From NCBI RefSeq assembly GCF_000146185.1, contig NC_012778.1:1743001-1807000 (forward strand): DNA of 64,000 bases. Reading direction: 5' to 3'. Of the stretch, positions 1 to 9,833 are shown piece after piece. Both the position numbers and the translations under genes were made by a program. Within the stretch, counting starts at the first letter, position 1, and each line of letters starts with the position of its first letter. The notes under the pieces are model-generated. The model was not told where the DNA came from. It saw only the letters and a list, made by a program, of their open reading frames with translations, and searched no databases. Source of the stretch: [Eubacterium] eligens ATCC 27750 (lineage in GTDB: Bacteria > Bacillota > Clostridia > Lachnospirales > Lachnospiraceae).

Positions 1-763
1 ACAATTCCGCCATCTCTTCCTCTGACTTTAAATAGAACTGTCCACCCTCATATCGCATCCTGTTTTCATCAGAAAGCTTCTTACCTGTCTGTATACATAA
101 TAATATATCATGTGCATCTACATCATCTGCATAAGTATAATGAACATCATTCGTACATACCAGTTCAATTCCGGTCTCATTATGCATACGCATAAGCTGT
201 GGATTGACATAGTGCTGTTCTGCTATTCCGTGATCCTGTAATTCAAGAAAGAAATTTCCCTTTCCGAATATATCCTGAAGTTCAAGGGCAGCGTCTCTTG
301 CAGTCTCATACATGCCTCTTGACAGATATCTCTGCACCTCACCTGCAAGACACGCACTCGTAGCAATAATTCCCTCGTGATATTCCCTTAACACTTCCTT
401 GTCTACTCTCGGCTTATAGTAAAAGCCTTCTGTAAACCCCTTTGAGACTATCTTCATAAGATTCTGATATCCGGTGTTATTCTCTGCCAGCAATACAAGG
501 TGATTATATTTATCCTCACTCTGTCCTGCGCCTTTATCAAACCTTGACCCCGGCGCTACATACACCTCACAGCCAAGAACAGGCTTGATTCCTGCCTTCT
601 TAGCCGCCTCGTAAAATTCAATAACACCATACATCACACCATGGTCAGTTATTGCAAGGCTGTCCATGCCAAGTTCCTTTGCCCGTTTAGTAATCTCTTT
701 TATCTTACTGGAGCCATCCAGCAATGAATATTCAGTATGCACATGCAAATGTGTAAAACTCAT
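1..763 (-). CDS. dnaE: DNA polymerase III subunit alpha (N-terminal part)
   Basis: This is the first ~254 residues of the replicative DNA polymerase catalytic subunit; the rest lies beyond the left edge. The frame starts with MSFTHLHVHTEYSLLDG, the hallmark HxH motif (H7, H9) of the N-terminal PHP domain of bacterial DnaE. It continues with TDHGVMYG, the CEVYVAPGSR segment and TNDVHYTYADDVDAHDILLC, all conserved in this domain. The ATG is preceded by GGAGGAG at good spacing. The retained PHP histidines suggest an intact metal site, but the polymerase core is not visible, so DnaE rather than another PHP-containing polymerase is called from the length and order of the PHP segments. Confidence 0.95.
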   Translation of the reverse strand, partial: MSFTHLHVHTEYSLLDGSSKIKEITKRAKELGMDSLAITDHGVMYGVIEFYEAAKKAGIKPVLGCEVYVAPGSRFDKGAGQSEDKYNHLVLLAENNTGYQNLMKIVSKGFTEGFYYKPRVDKEVLREYHEGIIATSACLAGEVQRYLSRGMYETARDAALELQDIFGKGNFFLELQDHGIAEQHYVNPQLMRMHNETGIELVCTNDVHYTYADDVDAHDILLCIQTGKKLSDENRMRYEGGQFYLKSEEEMAEL

Positions 764-864
764 AACATCTCCTCCCTATGTCAAAAAATATAACATATTT
801 TCGTTTATTAATCAGCAATTTTATGATATTCTATATTTAATTATTATTGTAAGGGAGTTGTATT

Positions 865-1635
865 ATGTTAATATCTGATATTCCCGTAGGCGGGCCGATT
901 TCAATTGAAATATCCATAGATAATGTCAGCTACGAAATGCCTTCCTCTGTTGTTGCATCCAAGAATGGATACATTCTCATAGCGCCTTTTACATCAAAAG
1001 GTGCTGTAATAGATTTTTCTTCTTATAAAGATATTTTATTTAATCTTTATACCATAGACCCGTCAACGCAGAACCGGGTAGTCTGGAAGAATATTAATAT
1101 AGAAACTATCGGATATAAAGCTTCTGATTTTTCATCAGCATACTATAAAATATCGACTAATGTTTTTGCAAGCATTGCATCAGAATGTGACAGACGCTTC
1201 AATCAGCGTATTTCAACGGAAGCTTCTGGAAGTATTACTCTGAATTCCGACAATGAAATTATACCAGTAACTTTAATTGATGTATGTAATAAAGGTTTGT
1301 CCTTTTCCATCAACAATAAAACAGCCCCTGACTACAATAATATATACATAACATTTTCTGATATAGCCAATGGAAAACAATTTAATTTTCATTTTAAATG
1401 TGTAATAATACGCAGCCAGATATCAGGTGAGCGGTGCATTTGTGGATGTGTTGTACCTGCGCCGTCACGCGAATATCTTACATATGTTTTTCTTAAAAAG
1501 ATTGAATATAGAATCAACGCCTCTAAAGAACAGGAACAGCAGAACGCTCTTAAAGATGCTGCCTATGTTGCTTCTCAGTCAATCGACAATACTTCATCAG
1601 GATTTCACTCACATATATCATCAAAAAGCAGATAA
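865..1635 (+). CDS. PilZ-domain protein, probable cyclic di-GMP receptor
   Basis: A 256-residue soluble protein. Residues ~110-225 read as a PilZ domain: the arginine motif RRFNQR (~110-115) is followed by DVCNKGLSF (~159-167), matching the D/N-x-S/A-x-x-G signature that contacts cyclic di-GMP. Residues 1-105 form a beta-rich N-terminal domain like the YcgR N-terminal flagellar-brake domain. The C-terminal tail is polar. The ATG follows an AAGGGAG site. The gene stands alone between dnaE (divergent) and ftsH (convergent). PilZ proteins typically tune flagellar or surface behaviour; a diguanylate cyclase lies in the same window at 23.6-25.2 kb. The PilZ call rests on motif spacing, since the second motif has Cys where Ser/Ala is usual. 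Confidence 0.72.
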   Translation: MLISDIPVGGPISIEISIDNVSYEMPSSVVASKNGYILIAPFTSKGAVIDFSSYKDILFNLYTIDPSTQNRVVWKNINIETIGYKASDFSSAYYKISTNVFASIASECDRRFNQRISTEASGSITLNSDNEIIPVTLIDVCNKGLSFSINNKTAPDYNNIYITFSDIANGKQFNFHFKCVIIRSQISGERCICGCVVPAPSREYLTYVFLKKIEYRINASKEQEQQNALKDAAYVASQSIDNTSSGFHSHISSKSR

Positions 1636-1666
1636 AAAGGGCATATCAAAACGATACGCCCTTTTT
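1634..1666. terminator. bidirectional rho-independent terminator
   Basis: An inverted repeat AAAAAGGGC...GCCCTTTTT with a short A/T-rich inner part and loop lies between the convergent PilZ-protein and ftsH genes. The A and T runs on the two sides allow termination from both directions. Confidence 0.8.
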
Positions 1667-1667
1667 A

Positions 1668-3779
1668 TTACTCATCATCTTTAGTTGTATCATCAGATGC
1701 ATTACTATCTGAATCATCATGCTTTGTAATATTCTTCCATATATCGCTTTCCGGCTCACCACTTACTGTTGATGAATAGCTTCCATCATCATTAAATGTT
1801 ACGCTTTCTGCCACCTTCTCAGATGTTGAGAATAATGAAGTATCAACAGGTTCAGGTATACCCTTTGCTTCTCTGAATATCTTCATAAATTCCTTACCAG
1901 TGATAGTCTCATGGTCGTACAGATATCTTGCAAGCTGATCCATTACATCTCTGTTATCTCTTATAATCTGCTTAGCTTCCTCATAACATGAAGCGATAAG
2001 CTTCTTTACCTCGTCATCGACCTCTGCCTCAGTTGCCTGTGCACAGTTCATAGATGCTCTTCCGCTAAGATACTCATCTTCGACTGTTGATAATGCAACT
2101 AGTCCGAATCTGTCTGACATACCATATCTTGTAATCATTGTCTTGGCAAGGTTAGTTGCCTTCTTGATATCATCATAAGCACCATTAGTAACTGAACCAA
2201 ATACAACTTCTTCTGCAGCACGGCCACCAACAAGTGATATAAGGTCTGTCATAAGTTCATCCTTAGTCTCAAGATGCTTCTCTTCCTCTGGGAAGTTAAG
2301 CACATAACCAAGCGAACCGTTAGTATGAGGTATAATAGTAATCTTCTGGACCGGATCTGAATTGTTCTTTATAGCTCTTATAAGAGCATGTCCAATCTCA
2401 TGGTAAGCAACAACCTGCTTTTCCTTCTTGCTAAGAACTCTTTCCTTCTTCTCCTTACCTGCTACAACTGTATCAAAAGCACCAAGAAGATCCTTCTGTG
2501 TAACAACATTTCTTCCATTCTTAACTGCCGCAATAGCTGCTTCATTAATGATATTAGCAAGGTCTGAACCTACAAGACCGCTTGTTGCCATCGCAATCTC
2601 ATCAAAATCAACTGTATCGTCCATAAGTACATCCTTAGAATGTACCTTAAGAGTCTCAATCCTTCCCTTCTTATCAGGTCTGTCGACGGTAATTCTTCTG
2701 TCGAGACGACCTGGTCTAAGTAAAGCCTTATCAAGTACCTCCGGTCTGTTAGTTGCTGCAAGAATGAATATTCCCTTAGAAGAATCAAAACCATCCATCT
2801 CTGCAAGTAACTGGTTCAATGTCTGCTCACGCTCGTCATTGCCACCGCCATACTTGGAATCTCTGCTCTTACCAATAGCATCAATCTCATCAATAAATAT
2901 AATACAAGGAGCCTGCTTAGTTGCTTCCTTGAACAAGTCTCTTACTCGTGATGCACCGACACCAACGAACATCTCAACAAAATCAGAACCTGCAAGTGAA
3001 AAGAAAGGCACATCTGCCTCACCGGCTACAGCCTTGGCAAGAAGCGTCTTACCTGTTCCCGGAGGTCCTACTAAAAGTGCACCCTTAGGAAGCTTTGCAC
3101 CAATCTTGGCATATTTCTCAGGGTAATGTAAGAAATCAACAATTTCTGTAAGTGATTCCTTAGCTTCATCCTGACCTGCAACATCCTTGAATGTAACACC
3201 TGTCTTTTTCTGGACATATACTTTGGCGTTGCTCTTTCCAACGCCCATTCCACCCATCATTCCACCATTCTTAGCAATTCTTCTATATACAAATGCAAAG
3301 ATTATATATATGAATAAGAATGGCAGTACATATGCAAGCAGAAATTCTACAATTGAAGAACTTGAATCCGGAATATATCCTTCAAACTCAATACCCTTTC
3401 TCTTAAGAAGTGGTACAAGAGTATCATCATTAACATACCCTGTATAATATGTGTATGAAACTCCTGCTATGCCAGACTGTTTCTCCTCTTCAACTGGTGT
3501 AATAAGAATTCTGTCCTGCTCTAATGCTACTTTCTTTACCTTATCTTCATCAATCATCTGCATGAACTGGTCGTAGCTTATCTCCTTGTAAGTTGCATTC
3601 CTAAACATATTGCTAAGAAGCGTAAGCCCGATAAATGTTACAACTGCCGCTATAATAATGAATATTATAAGGTTAACATTCTTTGGCTTCTTGTTATTAT
3701 TGTTGTTATTACGATTATTGTTGCGGTTATCGTTATTATTATAACCATTGTCATAACCGTTGTTGTTATAATTATCCAT
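1668..3779 (-). CDS. ftsH: ATP-dependent zinc metalloprotease FtsH
   Basis: Membrane-anchored AAA+ protease that degrades unstable and misassembled membrane and cytosolic proteins. In the 703-residue product: an Asn-rich N-terminal tail (residues 3-31), TM1 ~36-57, an extracytoplasmic domain, TM2 ~143-165, Walker A GPPGTGKT (238-245), Walker B IIFIDEID (~293-300), arginine fingers in the second region of homology (RPGRLDRR), and the zinc-binding HEIGH motif (460-464; HEAGH in most homologues). The start at 3779 was chosen over an ATG 15 codons upstream because AGGAG lies 6 bases before it. The C-terminal tail is acidic and Asp/Ser-rich. Single gene, divergent from pyrG. Confidence 0.97.
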   Translation of the reverse strand: MDNYNNNGYDNGYNNNDNRNNNRNNNNNNKKPKNVNLIIFIIIAAVVTFIGLTLLSNMFRNATYKEISYDQFMQMIDEDKVKKVALEQDRILITPVEEEKQSGIAGVSYTYYTGYVNDDTLVPLLKRKGIEFEGYIPDSSSSIVEFLLAYVLPFLFIYIIFAFVYRRIAKNGGMMGGMGVGKSNAKVYVQKKTGVTFKDVAGQDEAKESLTEIVDFLHYPEKYAKIGAKLPKGALLVGPPGTGKTLLAKAVAGEADVPFFSLAGSDFVEMFVGVGASRVRDLFKEATKQAPCIIFIDEIDAIGKSRDSKYGGGNDEREQTLNQLLAEMDGFDSSKGIFILAATNRPEVLDKALLRPGRLDRRITVDRPDKKGRIETLKVHSKDVLMDDTVDFDEIAMATSGLVGSDLANIINEAAIAAVKNGRNVVTQKDLLGAFDTVVAGKEKKERVLSKKEKQVVAYHEIGHALIRAIKNNSDPVQKITIIPHTNGSLGYVLNFPEEEKHLETKDELMTDLISLVGGRAAEEVVFGSVTNGAYDDIKKATNLAKTMITRYGMSDRFGLVALSTVEDEYLSGRASMNCAQATEAEVDDEVKKLIASCYEEAKQIIRDNRDVMDQLARYLYDHETITGKEFMKIFREAKGIPEPVDTSLFSTSEKVAESVTFNDDGSYSSTVSGEPESDIWKNITKHDDSDSNASDDTTKDDE

Positions 3780-4005
3780 ACTCTTCTCCTGATATGATAC
3801 TGTACTTATCTTAAGCATTTCCAAATAAGTCTGTTTTCATTATAAAGAAGGAAAAAATATAAATCAACCAAAATCTAAGTGTTTAATAAGATGTTTATAT
3901 TTACTTTATATTCTTAGTTTTTTTCTTTAAACTATGGAAATTTATAATACAGGGCTGTATAATATTGCATATTTTTTTGATTACACATTCAGATTGGAGG
4001 AAAAG

Positions 4006-5619
4006 ATGGCTGTTAAATATGTATTTGTAACAGGTGGTGTTGTTTCCGGTTTAGGAAAAGGTATCACTGCCGCATCTTTAGGCAGACTGCTTAAAGCCCG
4101 TGGTTTTTCTGTAACCATGCAGAAGTTTGACCCTTATATTAATATTGATCCAGGTACTATGAACCCTATCCAGCACGGAGAAGTTTTCGTAACTGACGAT
4201 GGTGCTGAGACAGACCTTGACCTTGGTCACTATGAAAGATTTATTGATGAGAGCCTTAATAAGAATTCTAATGTAACTACCGGTAAAGTATACTGGTCAG
4301 TATTACAGAAGGAACGCCGTGGAGATTTCGGTGGAGGCACAGTCCAGGTAATCCCTCATATTACTAATGAAATAAAGAGCCGTTTTTTCAGAGATTATTC
4401 AACTGATGAAACTAAGATTGCAATTATAGAAGTCGGTGGTACTGTTGGAGATATCGAGAGTCAGCCTTTCCTTGAGGCAATCAGACAATTTCAGCATGAA
4501 GTAGGACATGAAAACGCAATTCTTATTCACGTAACACTTATTCCTTATCTTAAGGCATCTGGTGAGATGAAGACTAAGCCTACACAGGCAAGCGTTAAGG
4601 AACTCCAGGGAATGGGAATCCGTCCGGATATTCTTGTATGCCGTACAGAGCATCCTCTTGAGGCAGGTATCAAGGATAAGATAGCACTTTTCTGTAATGT
4701 ACCTAAGTCTCATGTACTTCAGAACTTAGATGTTGAGATTCTTTATGATGCACCTCTTGCAATGGAAGAAGAACATCTTGCACAGGTAGCATGTGAATGT
4801 TTACACCTTGACTGTCCAGAACCAGATCTTGATGAATGGAGAGCAATGTGCAAAGCCTGGAAGAATCCTACCAAGAAGGTAACTGTTGCATTAGTCGGTA
4901 AATATATCCAGCTTCATGATGCTTATATCAGTGTTGTAGAAGCATTAAAGCATGGTGGTGTATATAATTCATGTGATGTAACTATCAAATGGATTGATTC
5001 AGAAACTGTAACTCCTGAAACTGCTGATGAACTTCTCTCTGACGTATCCGGTATATTAGTTCCAGGCGGATTCGGAGACAGAGGTACAGAAGGAAAGATT
5101 GAAGCTATCCGTTATGCAAGAGAGCATAATATTCCATTCTTAGGATTGTGCCTGGGAATGCAGCTTTCAATTGTTGAATTTGCAAGAAATGTTATAGGAT
5201 ATGACGACGCACACAGTGTTGAACTTAATCCTAACACAACCCACCCTGTTATACATCTTATGCCAGATCAGGAAGGCATTGATGATATCGGCGGTACATT
5301 AAGACTTGGTTCTTATCCTTGTGTACTTGATAAAACAAGTAAGGCTTATGAACTTTATGGTGAAGAGCTTATACATGAACGTCACAGACACAGATATGAA
5401 GTAAATAATGATTATAGAAAAGTTCTTACCGAGAACGGTATGATGCTTTCAGGAATATCTCCTGATGGAAGAATTGTTGAGATGATAGAATTAAAGAATC
5501 ACCCATGGTTTGTTGCCACACAGGCACATCCGGAATTAAAGTCAAGACCTAACCGTCCACATCCATTATTCAGAGGCTTTATAACAGCAGCCCTTGAATA
5601 TCAGGATAAGAACCATTAA
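4006..5619 (+). CDS. pyrG: CTP synthase
   Basis: Converts UTP to CTP using ATP and glutamine. The 537-residue length is typical. The N-terminal synthetase domain opens with [23 protein letters not shown] and contains [16 protein letters not shown] and GGTVGDIES. The C-terminal class I glutaminase domain has PGGFGDRG, the nucleophile motif LGLCLGMQ and the HPE triad end ([11 protein letters not shown]). The start at 4006 is fixed by GGAGG six bases upstream; the frame is open 24 codons further upstream, but that part has no ribosome binding site and no homology. Monocistronic, followed directly by a strong terminator. Confidence 0.98.
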   Translation: MAVKYVFVTGGVVSGLGKGITAASLGRLLKARGFSVTMQKFDPYINIDPGTMNPIQHGEVFVTDDGAETDLDLGHYERFIDESLNKNSNVTTGKVYWSVLQKERRGDFGGGTVQVIPHITNEIKSRFFRDYSTDETKIAIIEVGGTVGDIESQPFLEAIRQFQHEVGHENAILIHVTLIPYLKASGEMKTKPTQASVKELQGMGIRPDILVCRTEHPLEAGIKDKIALFCNVPKSHVLQNLDVEILYDAPLAMEEEHLAQVACECLHLDCPEPDLDEWRAMCKAWKNPTKKVTVALVGKYIQLHDAYISVVEALKHGGVYNSCDVTIKWIDSETVTPETADELLSDVSGILVPGGFGDRGTEGKIEAIRYAREHNIPFLGLCLGMQLSIVEFARNVIGYDDAHSVELNPNTTHPVIHLMPDQEGIDDIGGTLRLGSYPCVLDKTSKAYELYGEELIHERHRHRYEVNNDYRKVLTENGMMLSGISPDGRIVEMIELKNHPWFVATQAHPELKSRPNRPHPLFRGFITAALEYQDKNH

Positions 5620-5637
5620 TTATATATACACATAATA

Positions 5638-5682
5638 AAAACATCACCTGACGAATCCGACTTTCGTATCAGGTGATGTTTT
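5638..5682. terminator. bidirectional terminator after pyrG
   Basis: A 14-bp perfect stem (AAAACATCACCTGA at 5638-5651 with its complement at 5669-5682) around a 17-base loop, with A and T runs on either side, separates the convergent pyrG and blaI-type genes. Confidence 0.9.
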
Positions 5683-5705
5683 TATTGCTTTTGCTTATAA
5701 AATTA

Positions 5706-6095
5706 TTACTTATTAAGACCATTAAGAATCTTCTTAATTCTCTTAATTTCATCGTCTTCTAACTTCTGTGATTCACAGATAGAAGCTACCATGTCAACAG
5801 CCTTGCCGTTGAACCAGAAATCAGCTTCTTCTTTTAAAAGCTGTCTTCTGTATTCCTCTTCTGAACGAAGCGGATGAATAAAAGCTGACTTTCCCTTACG
5901 GTATGTATCAACAAATCTCTTGTCCTTTAACTTACCTACGAAAGTAACAACTGTTGTTCTCGCATATTCCTTACCGTAATCGTCTCTTAACTGATCAATA
6001 AGCTCCTGAACAGGAATATCCTGTGGTGCCTCCCATATAAGCTTCATAATTAATGCTTCACATGGACTTAATTCATTAAAATGATTTCTGCTCAT
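5706..6095 (-). CDS. BlaI/MecI/CopY-family transcriptional repressor
   Basis: A 129-residue winged-helix repressor of the penicillinase-repressor family. The N-terminal half (residues ~7-80) carries the typical LSPCEALIMKLIWE helix, a recognition helix with YARTTVVTFVGKLKDK, and the wing YRKGKSAFIHPL. The C-terminal half is a helical dimerisation region. Family members repress resistance or stress genes as dimers and are inactivated by a partner membrane protease (BlaR/MecR). No such partner gene or beta-lactamase is nearby, so this is an orphan whose target cannot be read from context. GGAGG precedes the ATG. Confidence 0.9.
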   Translation of the reverse strand: MSRNHFNELSPCEALIMKLIWEAPQDIPVQELIDQLRDDYGKEYARTTVVTFVGKLKDKRFVDTYRKGKSAFIHPLRSEEEYRRQLLKEEADFWFNGKAVDMVASICESQKLEDDEIKRIKKILNGLNK

Positions 6096-6135
6096 AAACC
6101 CTCCTTAGGCTTTTCAATAGATATACATGTTCTAT

Positions 6136-6164
6136 ATTATACCGCCATTATTAATATTTTTCAA
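6136..6164 (-). promoter_or_regulatory. sigma-A type promoter of the blaI-type gene
   Basis: Read on the minus strand: -35 TTGAAA, a 17-base spacer and -10 TATAAT, ending about 40 bases before the start codon. Downstream of the -10 lies ATATACATGT, which contains the TACA/TGTA half-sites used by BlaI-type repressors, so autoregulation is possible; that part is inference. Confidence 0.75.
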
Positions 6165-6192
6165 CTGTATAATGAATAGTTGGATATGGATT

Positions 6193-6879
6193 TCACAATT
6201 GTATTGCTGATAATCTGAATCCATCAACTTCCTTTTCTACAATAGTGAAATTCTGGGGAAATCCGCACATATACGCCGACATTTTCCCTTTCTCTAATCT
6301 ATAAACTATTTTACCTAAAATGTCAAGCACACCTTGGCCTGTAGCCTTGCCATATGCCTCTTTAAGTGTCCATATTCTGAAGAATCTTTCGTCACTATCA
6401 CACTCTTTAATCCATTCTGCTTCTGATATGTCAAAGAAACGTTTTGCCAGATTTTGTCTACCTTCACGGGTTTTTTCAATGTCAATTCCTACCGGTCTGT
6501 CGCCTATTACACACGCTACATAATTAGACGAATGTGAGATATTGAAAAAAATTTCACAATTTGATAAAAAATAAGGTTTCCCTTGCGAATTATATGCTAT
6601 TTCATAATCAAAGTACTGATTATTTGCTTCAATCACAGAAATAATATCCACCGTCTCATATAGAATTTCATCTGTTTTATAATCCTTTTCTCCTTTTTTT
6701 ATAGACCATTTTCCTACTGCATAATTAAGAAGTAGTCCTGCCGTCACAGTTTGCAGCTTATTTTCACGCATTTTCATCTTATCAGCCTTAACTTTCCTGT
6801 ATTCCGGAATAAGCGAATAGGCCTTTTCATATAACTTTTCATCTGCTAATGCATCTGTCGTTGTCACAAATATCATCAT
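6193..6879 (-). CDS. 4'-phosphopantetheinyl transferase, Sfp type
   Basis: Transfers the phosphopantetheine arm of CoA to a serine of carrier proteins. About 228 residues, the usual size for the Sfp/Gsp class. The diagnostic motifs are VGIDIEKTREG (Mg-binding Asp and Glu) and WTLKEAYGKATGQG (W-x-x-KEA-x-x-K). An ATG six bases upstream (6885) is also possible; 6879 is preferred because GGTGA then sits six bases before it. It follows the channel gene by 13 bases and is probably cotranscribed. No polyketide or peptide synthetase is in the window; the only visible carrier protein is the fatty acid ACP at 52.2 kb. Confidence 0.88.
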   Translation of the reverse strand: MMIFVTTTDALADEKLYEKAYSLIPEYRKVKADKMKMRENKLQTVTAGLLLNYAVGKWSIKKGEKDYKTDEILYETVDIISVIEANNQYFDYEIAYNSQGKPYFLSNCEIFFNISHSSNYVACVIGDRPVGIDIEKTREGRQNLAKRFFDISEAEWIKECDSDERFFRIWTLKEAYGKATGQGVLDILGKIVYRLEKGKMSAYMCGFPQNFTIVEKEVDGFRLSAIQL

Positions 6880-6892
6880 AATCATTCACCAT

Positions 6893-7474
6893 CTATACGC
6901 TTATTGTCTGTGCATCTGCCATATAACGCTTTGAGAACACGAATACTATATCACCTGATTTAATCAATGTCTCACCATTTCTTAACACTGCTGCAAGAAT
7001 CAGTCCCCTTGGAATGTTAAGCTCACACACCTTCTTTTCATTCCAGTTGTGGTCCTTAGTTATAATAAGCTTGATAAACTTAAGTTCCTTCTCCATAAGG
7101 TAATCTGTAGACTTCTTAATAAGGCTGTACTGCTCAACGAAACCTGCAGATAAGATACCTGTTGGAATAGCGACCATTCCGACGCCAAGAAATGTAATGA
7201 TAATACTGAACATTTTTCCAAGCACTGTCACAGGATAGATATCGCCGTAACCTACTGTAAGAAGTGTCGATACCGACCACCATATTCCTGAAAATGCATT
7301 CTTAAACACTTCTGGCTGGTACGTAATCGACTGTTCAAATGTATCAAATATCGCAATGAAAAGGTTGATTATAATTGCAGCAGTTATCGCAATATCAAAT
7401 GTACGGCTTGCAACATCGCCCGCATAGCCAATCTGGATAATGTCAAATATACGTTTTTTCTTATTATTCACCAT
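6893..7474 (-). CDS. two-TM potassium channel with C-terminal RCK_C (TrkA-C) domain
   Basis: A 193-residue ion channel subunit. TM1 is at ~24-44; a pore helix and selectivity filter TVGYGD (~73-78, the canonical K+ filter) follow; TM2 is at ~87-112. Residues ~125-190 form a small cytosolic domain ending in KVCELNIPRGLILAAVLRNG and SGDIVFVFSK, the pattern of the RCK_C/TrkA-C ligand-binding domain. It is a minimal channel lacking the RCK_N Rossmann domain. The filter makes K+ selectivity near certain; the gating ligand is unknown. It lies between an ABC exporter operon and the phosphopantetheinyl transferase. Confidence 0.88.
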   Translation of the reverse strand: MVNNKKKRIFDIIQIGYAGDVASRTFDIAITAAIIINLFIAIFDTFEQSITYQPEVFKNAFSGIWWSVSTLLTVGYGDIYPVTVLGKMFSIIITFLGVGMVAIPTGILSAGFVEQYSLIKKSTDYLMEKELKFIKLIITKDHNWNEKKVCELNIPRGLILAAVLRNGETLIKSGDIVFVFSKRYMADAQTISV

Positions 7475-7485
7475 ATCCCATCCTC

Positions 7486-8535
7486 CTACTTAAGCATATA
7501 CCATGGAAGCAGCAATGCTCTTATATATTTTGCAAATGGCACATATGCCGTTATGTTAATGAATACCGGACATAATATAAGACACGCTATAAGAAGCACC
7601 GGTATTATTGAAATCATTGCATTGGCACTCCTAACAGGTATTGCCACAAGCCATGCAAATAAAGTAACTGCTATTACATACACAACCATATGAAGTATAT
7701 CTGCTGCCCCATTAAGCTGTCCTGCCACCGCAAGTGTTAACATTGCTGATACCGCAAAAAGTACACACGATATGAATGCATACAGCGGCTTTCCTGCAAC
7801 ACGGTACATACGAGGCAGTGTTATAAATGTTCCTGAATTCTTATCAAGATAATATTCCACAATTCCAAAAAGTCCACCTATATATACAAGAATTATAAGC
7901 AATGCCCTTAATGGAAAATCTCCTGTCTTATCTTCAAGCTGTGTTCCATTATCCTGTACACCATCTAACACCTTAAAATCAATTCTGAATGTGTCATCTC
8001 CGGATATGTATTCCTCGTAACCTTTTCTTATCTCTTCCTCTGCCTTTTCTGAATGCTTTTTAAATATGTCTACAGAATCAACATAATTAACTGCAACCTC
8101 AGGCGAATATGCCTTAAACATAGCAGAAAAGAATATCTCATCAGTCATTGAGCTGACAAAATCTGACCTGCATATGATAAGCTCTATAATGTCTCTGTAG
8201 CTGCCACTGTCAAGCTTATCCTTAAGCCCGGTACCAACTACATAGCCACACTCTGTGTATTTATTCATTATATCCTGCTCAAGCTTTTCCTGCGATTCTG
8301 CTTCGTAGAATTGAACTGAATAATTGCCATTCACAAGATAATCTCTTGTCATTATGGCAATCTTATCGTCATCTTCAAGCACTATTCCAACCCTTACAGG
8401 CTCTGTATCCTTAAGAGACGCTGTATGCATAATTATTAACGCTGCAACAGGCATTGCAATAAGCACCACGACAATCACAGGATTCTTTAACTGCCTTTTA
8501 ACAAGCAGATACAGCCAGTATAACAATCTCTTCAT
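7486..8535 (-). CDS. ABC-2 type transporter permease (second subunit)
   Basis: A 349-residue permease of the ABC-2/YhgE class: one N-terminal TM (~17-36), a ~170-residue extracytoplasmic domain, then about five TM segments in the C-terminal half. The start codon overlaps the stop of the upstream permease (TAATG), so the two are translationally coupled and probably form the heterodimeric pore energised by the ATPase at 9834-10517. Substrate unknown; lipids, peptides or antibiotics are typical for this architecture. Confidence 0.8.
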   Translation of the reverse strand: MKRLLYWLYLLVKRQLKNPVIVVVLIAMPVAALIIMHTASLKDTEPVRVGIVLEDDDKIAIMTRDYLVNGNYSVQFYEAESQEKLEQDIMNKYTECGYVVGTGLKDKLDSGSYRDIIELIICRSDFVSSMTDEIFFSAMFKAYSPEVAVNYVDSVDIFKKHSEKAEEEIRKGYEEYISGDDTFRIDFKVLDGVQDNGTQLEDKTGDFPLRALLIILVYIGGLFGIVEYYLDKNSGTFITLPRMYRVAGKPLYAFISCVLFAVSAMLTLAVAGQLNGAADILHMVVYVIAVTLFAWLVAIPVRSANAMISIIPVLLIACLILCPVFINITAYVPFAKYIRALLLPWYMLK

Positions 8536-9815
8536 TATCTGTCTCTCCTTATCTTAACCGCCAATGCCCCTGCTGCCTGAAATATAATTATCCACAAAAC
8601 ATTTGTCATAATGGTACTGATATCCACAGTTCCCTTGATTATCTGACATGCAAGTGTGAATAAGCCGTTAGTCGGAAGATACATGCCAATAACCCTCACA
8701 CCCGGCGCAAGAAATGCTGATGAAACAATACATCCGGATGCATACATGCACGCCATTCCAAGGATACACACCGTAATAACTGAATACACCGTGTCGTCAA
8801 CTACTGAGAATATACAGTTTATAAATGAAACTGCCGCATACACAAGCACCACAATCCCCAGTATGGAAGCAATGAATTCTCCAACTGTCGAAACTGCCAG
8901 AACTCCTGATATTGCAGGCACCCCCAGCCTCATTACATTAATTATAATAAAAATCACTTCAAATATCATTATATACACAATGCCAACTCCGGTAGTTCTT
9001 GCAATTCCGGTATCAAATGCTGATATTCCCGCACCTTTAAGGCTCTTTGCAAGCGACCTGCTCTCCCCCTTCATATTGCCGGCACATGTTATTGTGCTAA
9101 GTAAAAGCAGCATCACAATTGCTGTGCATACATAGAACTGTACTGTACTCAAGCCTTCTTTAACCGATATATCTCTTGTCTTAAAGTATATGCTTCTGTT
9201 AAGTGCATACGAAAGATATATGTCATTAAGCTTATTCTCATGTGTTCCCCGCAGTCCCCTGTAATTCTTAAGCACTCCATTGAACAAGTCGTCAAATGTA
9301 TATATCCCCGCTTCTGCAGTTGCAAGGTCTGAGCCTCCTGCTCTCACCATCTCACGGAATATCATTGATGTATTATTAACGCCCGCTGACGGACACACAA
9401 CCTCAACAGGTGTATTCTCGCCCGACATAATATCTCTTATCATGTTCTCTGGCACGATAATAGCCATAACATAATAATTATTTCTTAAACCATCTATAGC
9501 CTGCTGTCTGTCAGTATATTCAAATGTACAGACATTCTTAATTGTGTCTATCTCACTGACATAATTGAATGCCATCTTAATATATCGAAACTCCTTATTA
9601 TCATCTGCCGAATCAGAGTTTTCTGTCTCATCATAATCAGGATACACAACAGCAACCTTCATTCTCAGGTCACTGTCCTGTGCCGTTGCAATGCCCACGC
9701 ATGTACTTATTGCAATCACAAGTACTGCCGTCACTATCGTACCCAGAATTATCTTCGGTATAGATAAAAATGCGGATTTTATCTGCAATTTTAATAATTC
9801 CAGTTTTCTTCTCAT
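8535..9815 (-). CDS. ABC-2 type transporter permease (first subunit)
   Basis: A 426-residue membrane protein with the same layout as its partner: an N-terminal TM (~20-42), a large external domain (~45-220) with the typical IDGLRNNYYVMAIIVPENM segment, then six C-terminal TM segments. It lies 18 bases after the ATPase gene and overlaps the next permease. Long external loops of this type occur in exporters handling cell-envelope or bacteriocin-type substrates. Nothing in the neighbourhood identifies the cargo. Confidence 0.8.
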   Translation of the reverse strand: MRRKLELLKLQIKSAFLSIPKIILGTIVTAVLVIAISTCVGIATAQDSDLRMKVAVVYPDYDETENSDSADDNKEFRYIKMAFNYVSEIDTIKNVCTFEYTDRQQAIDGLRNNYYVMAIIVPENMIRDIMSGENTPVEVVCPSAGVNNTSMIFREMVRAGGSDLATAEAGIYTFDDLFNGVLKNYRGLRGTHENKLNDIYLSYALNRSIYFKTRDISVKEGLSTVQFYVCTAIVMLLLLSTITCAGNMKGESRSLAKSLKGAGISAFDTGIARTTGVGIVYIMIFEVIFIIINVMRLGVPAISGVLAVSTVGEFIASILGIVVLVYAAVSFINCIFSVVDDTVYSVITVCILGMACMYASGCIVSSAFLAPGVRVIGMYLPTNGLFTLACQIIKGTVDISTIMTNVLWIIIFQAAGALAVKIRRDR

Positions 9816-9833
9816 CTAATCCCCCAATTAAAT

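Noticed and set aside
2428..3126. A 232-codon open frame antisense to ftsH
   Set aside because: It mirrors the conserved FtsH AAA core, has no ribosome binding site and its product is low-complexity; it is a by-product of codon bias on the other strand.
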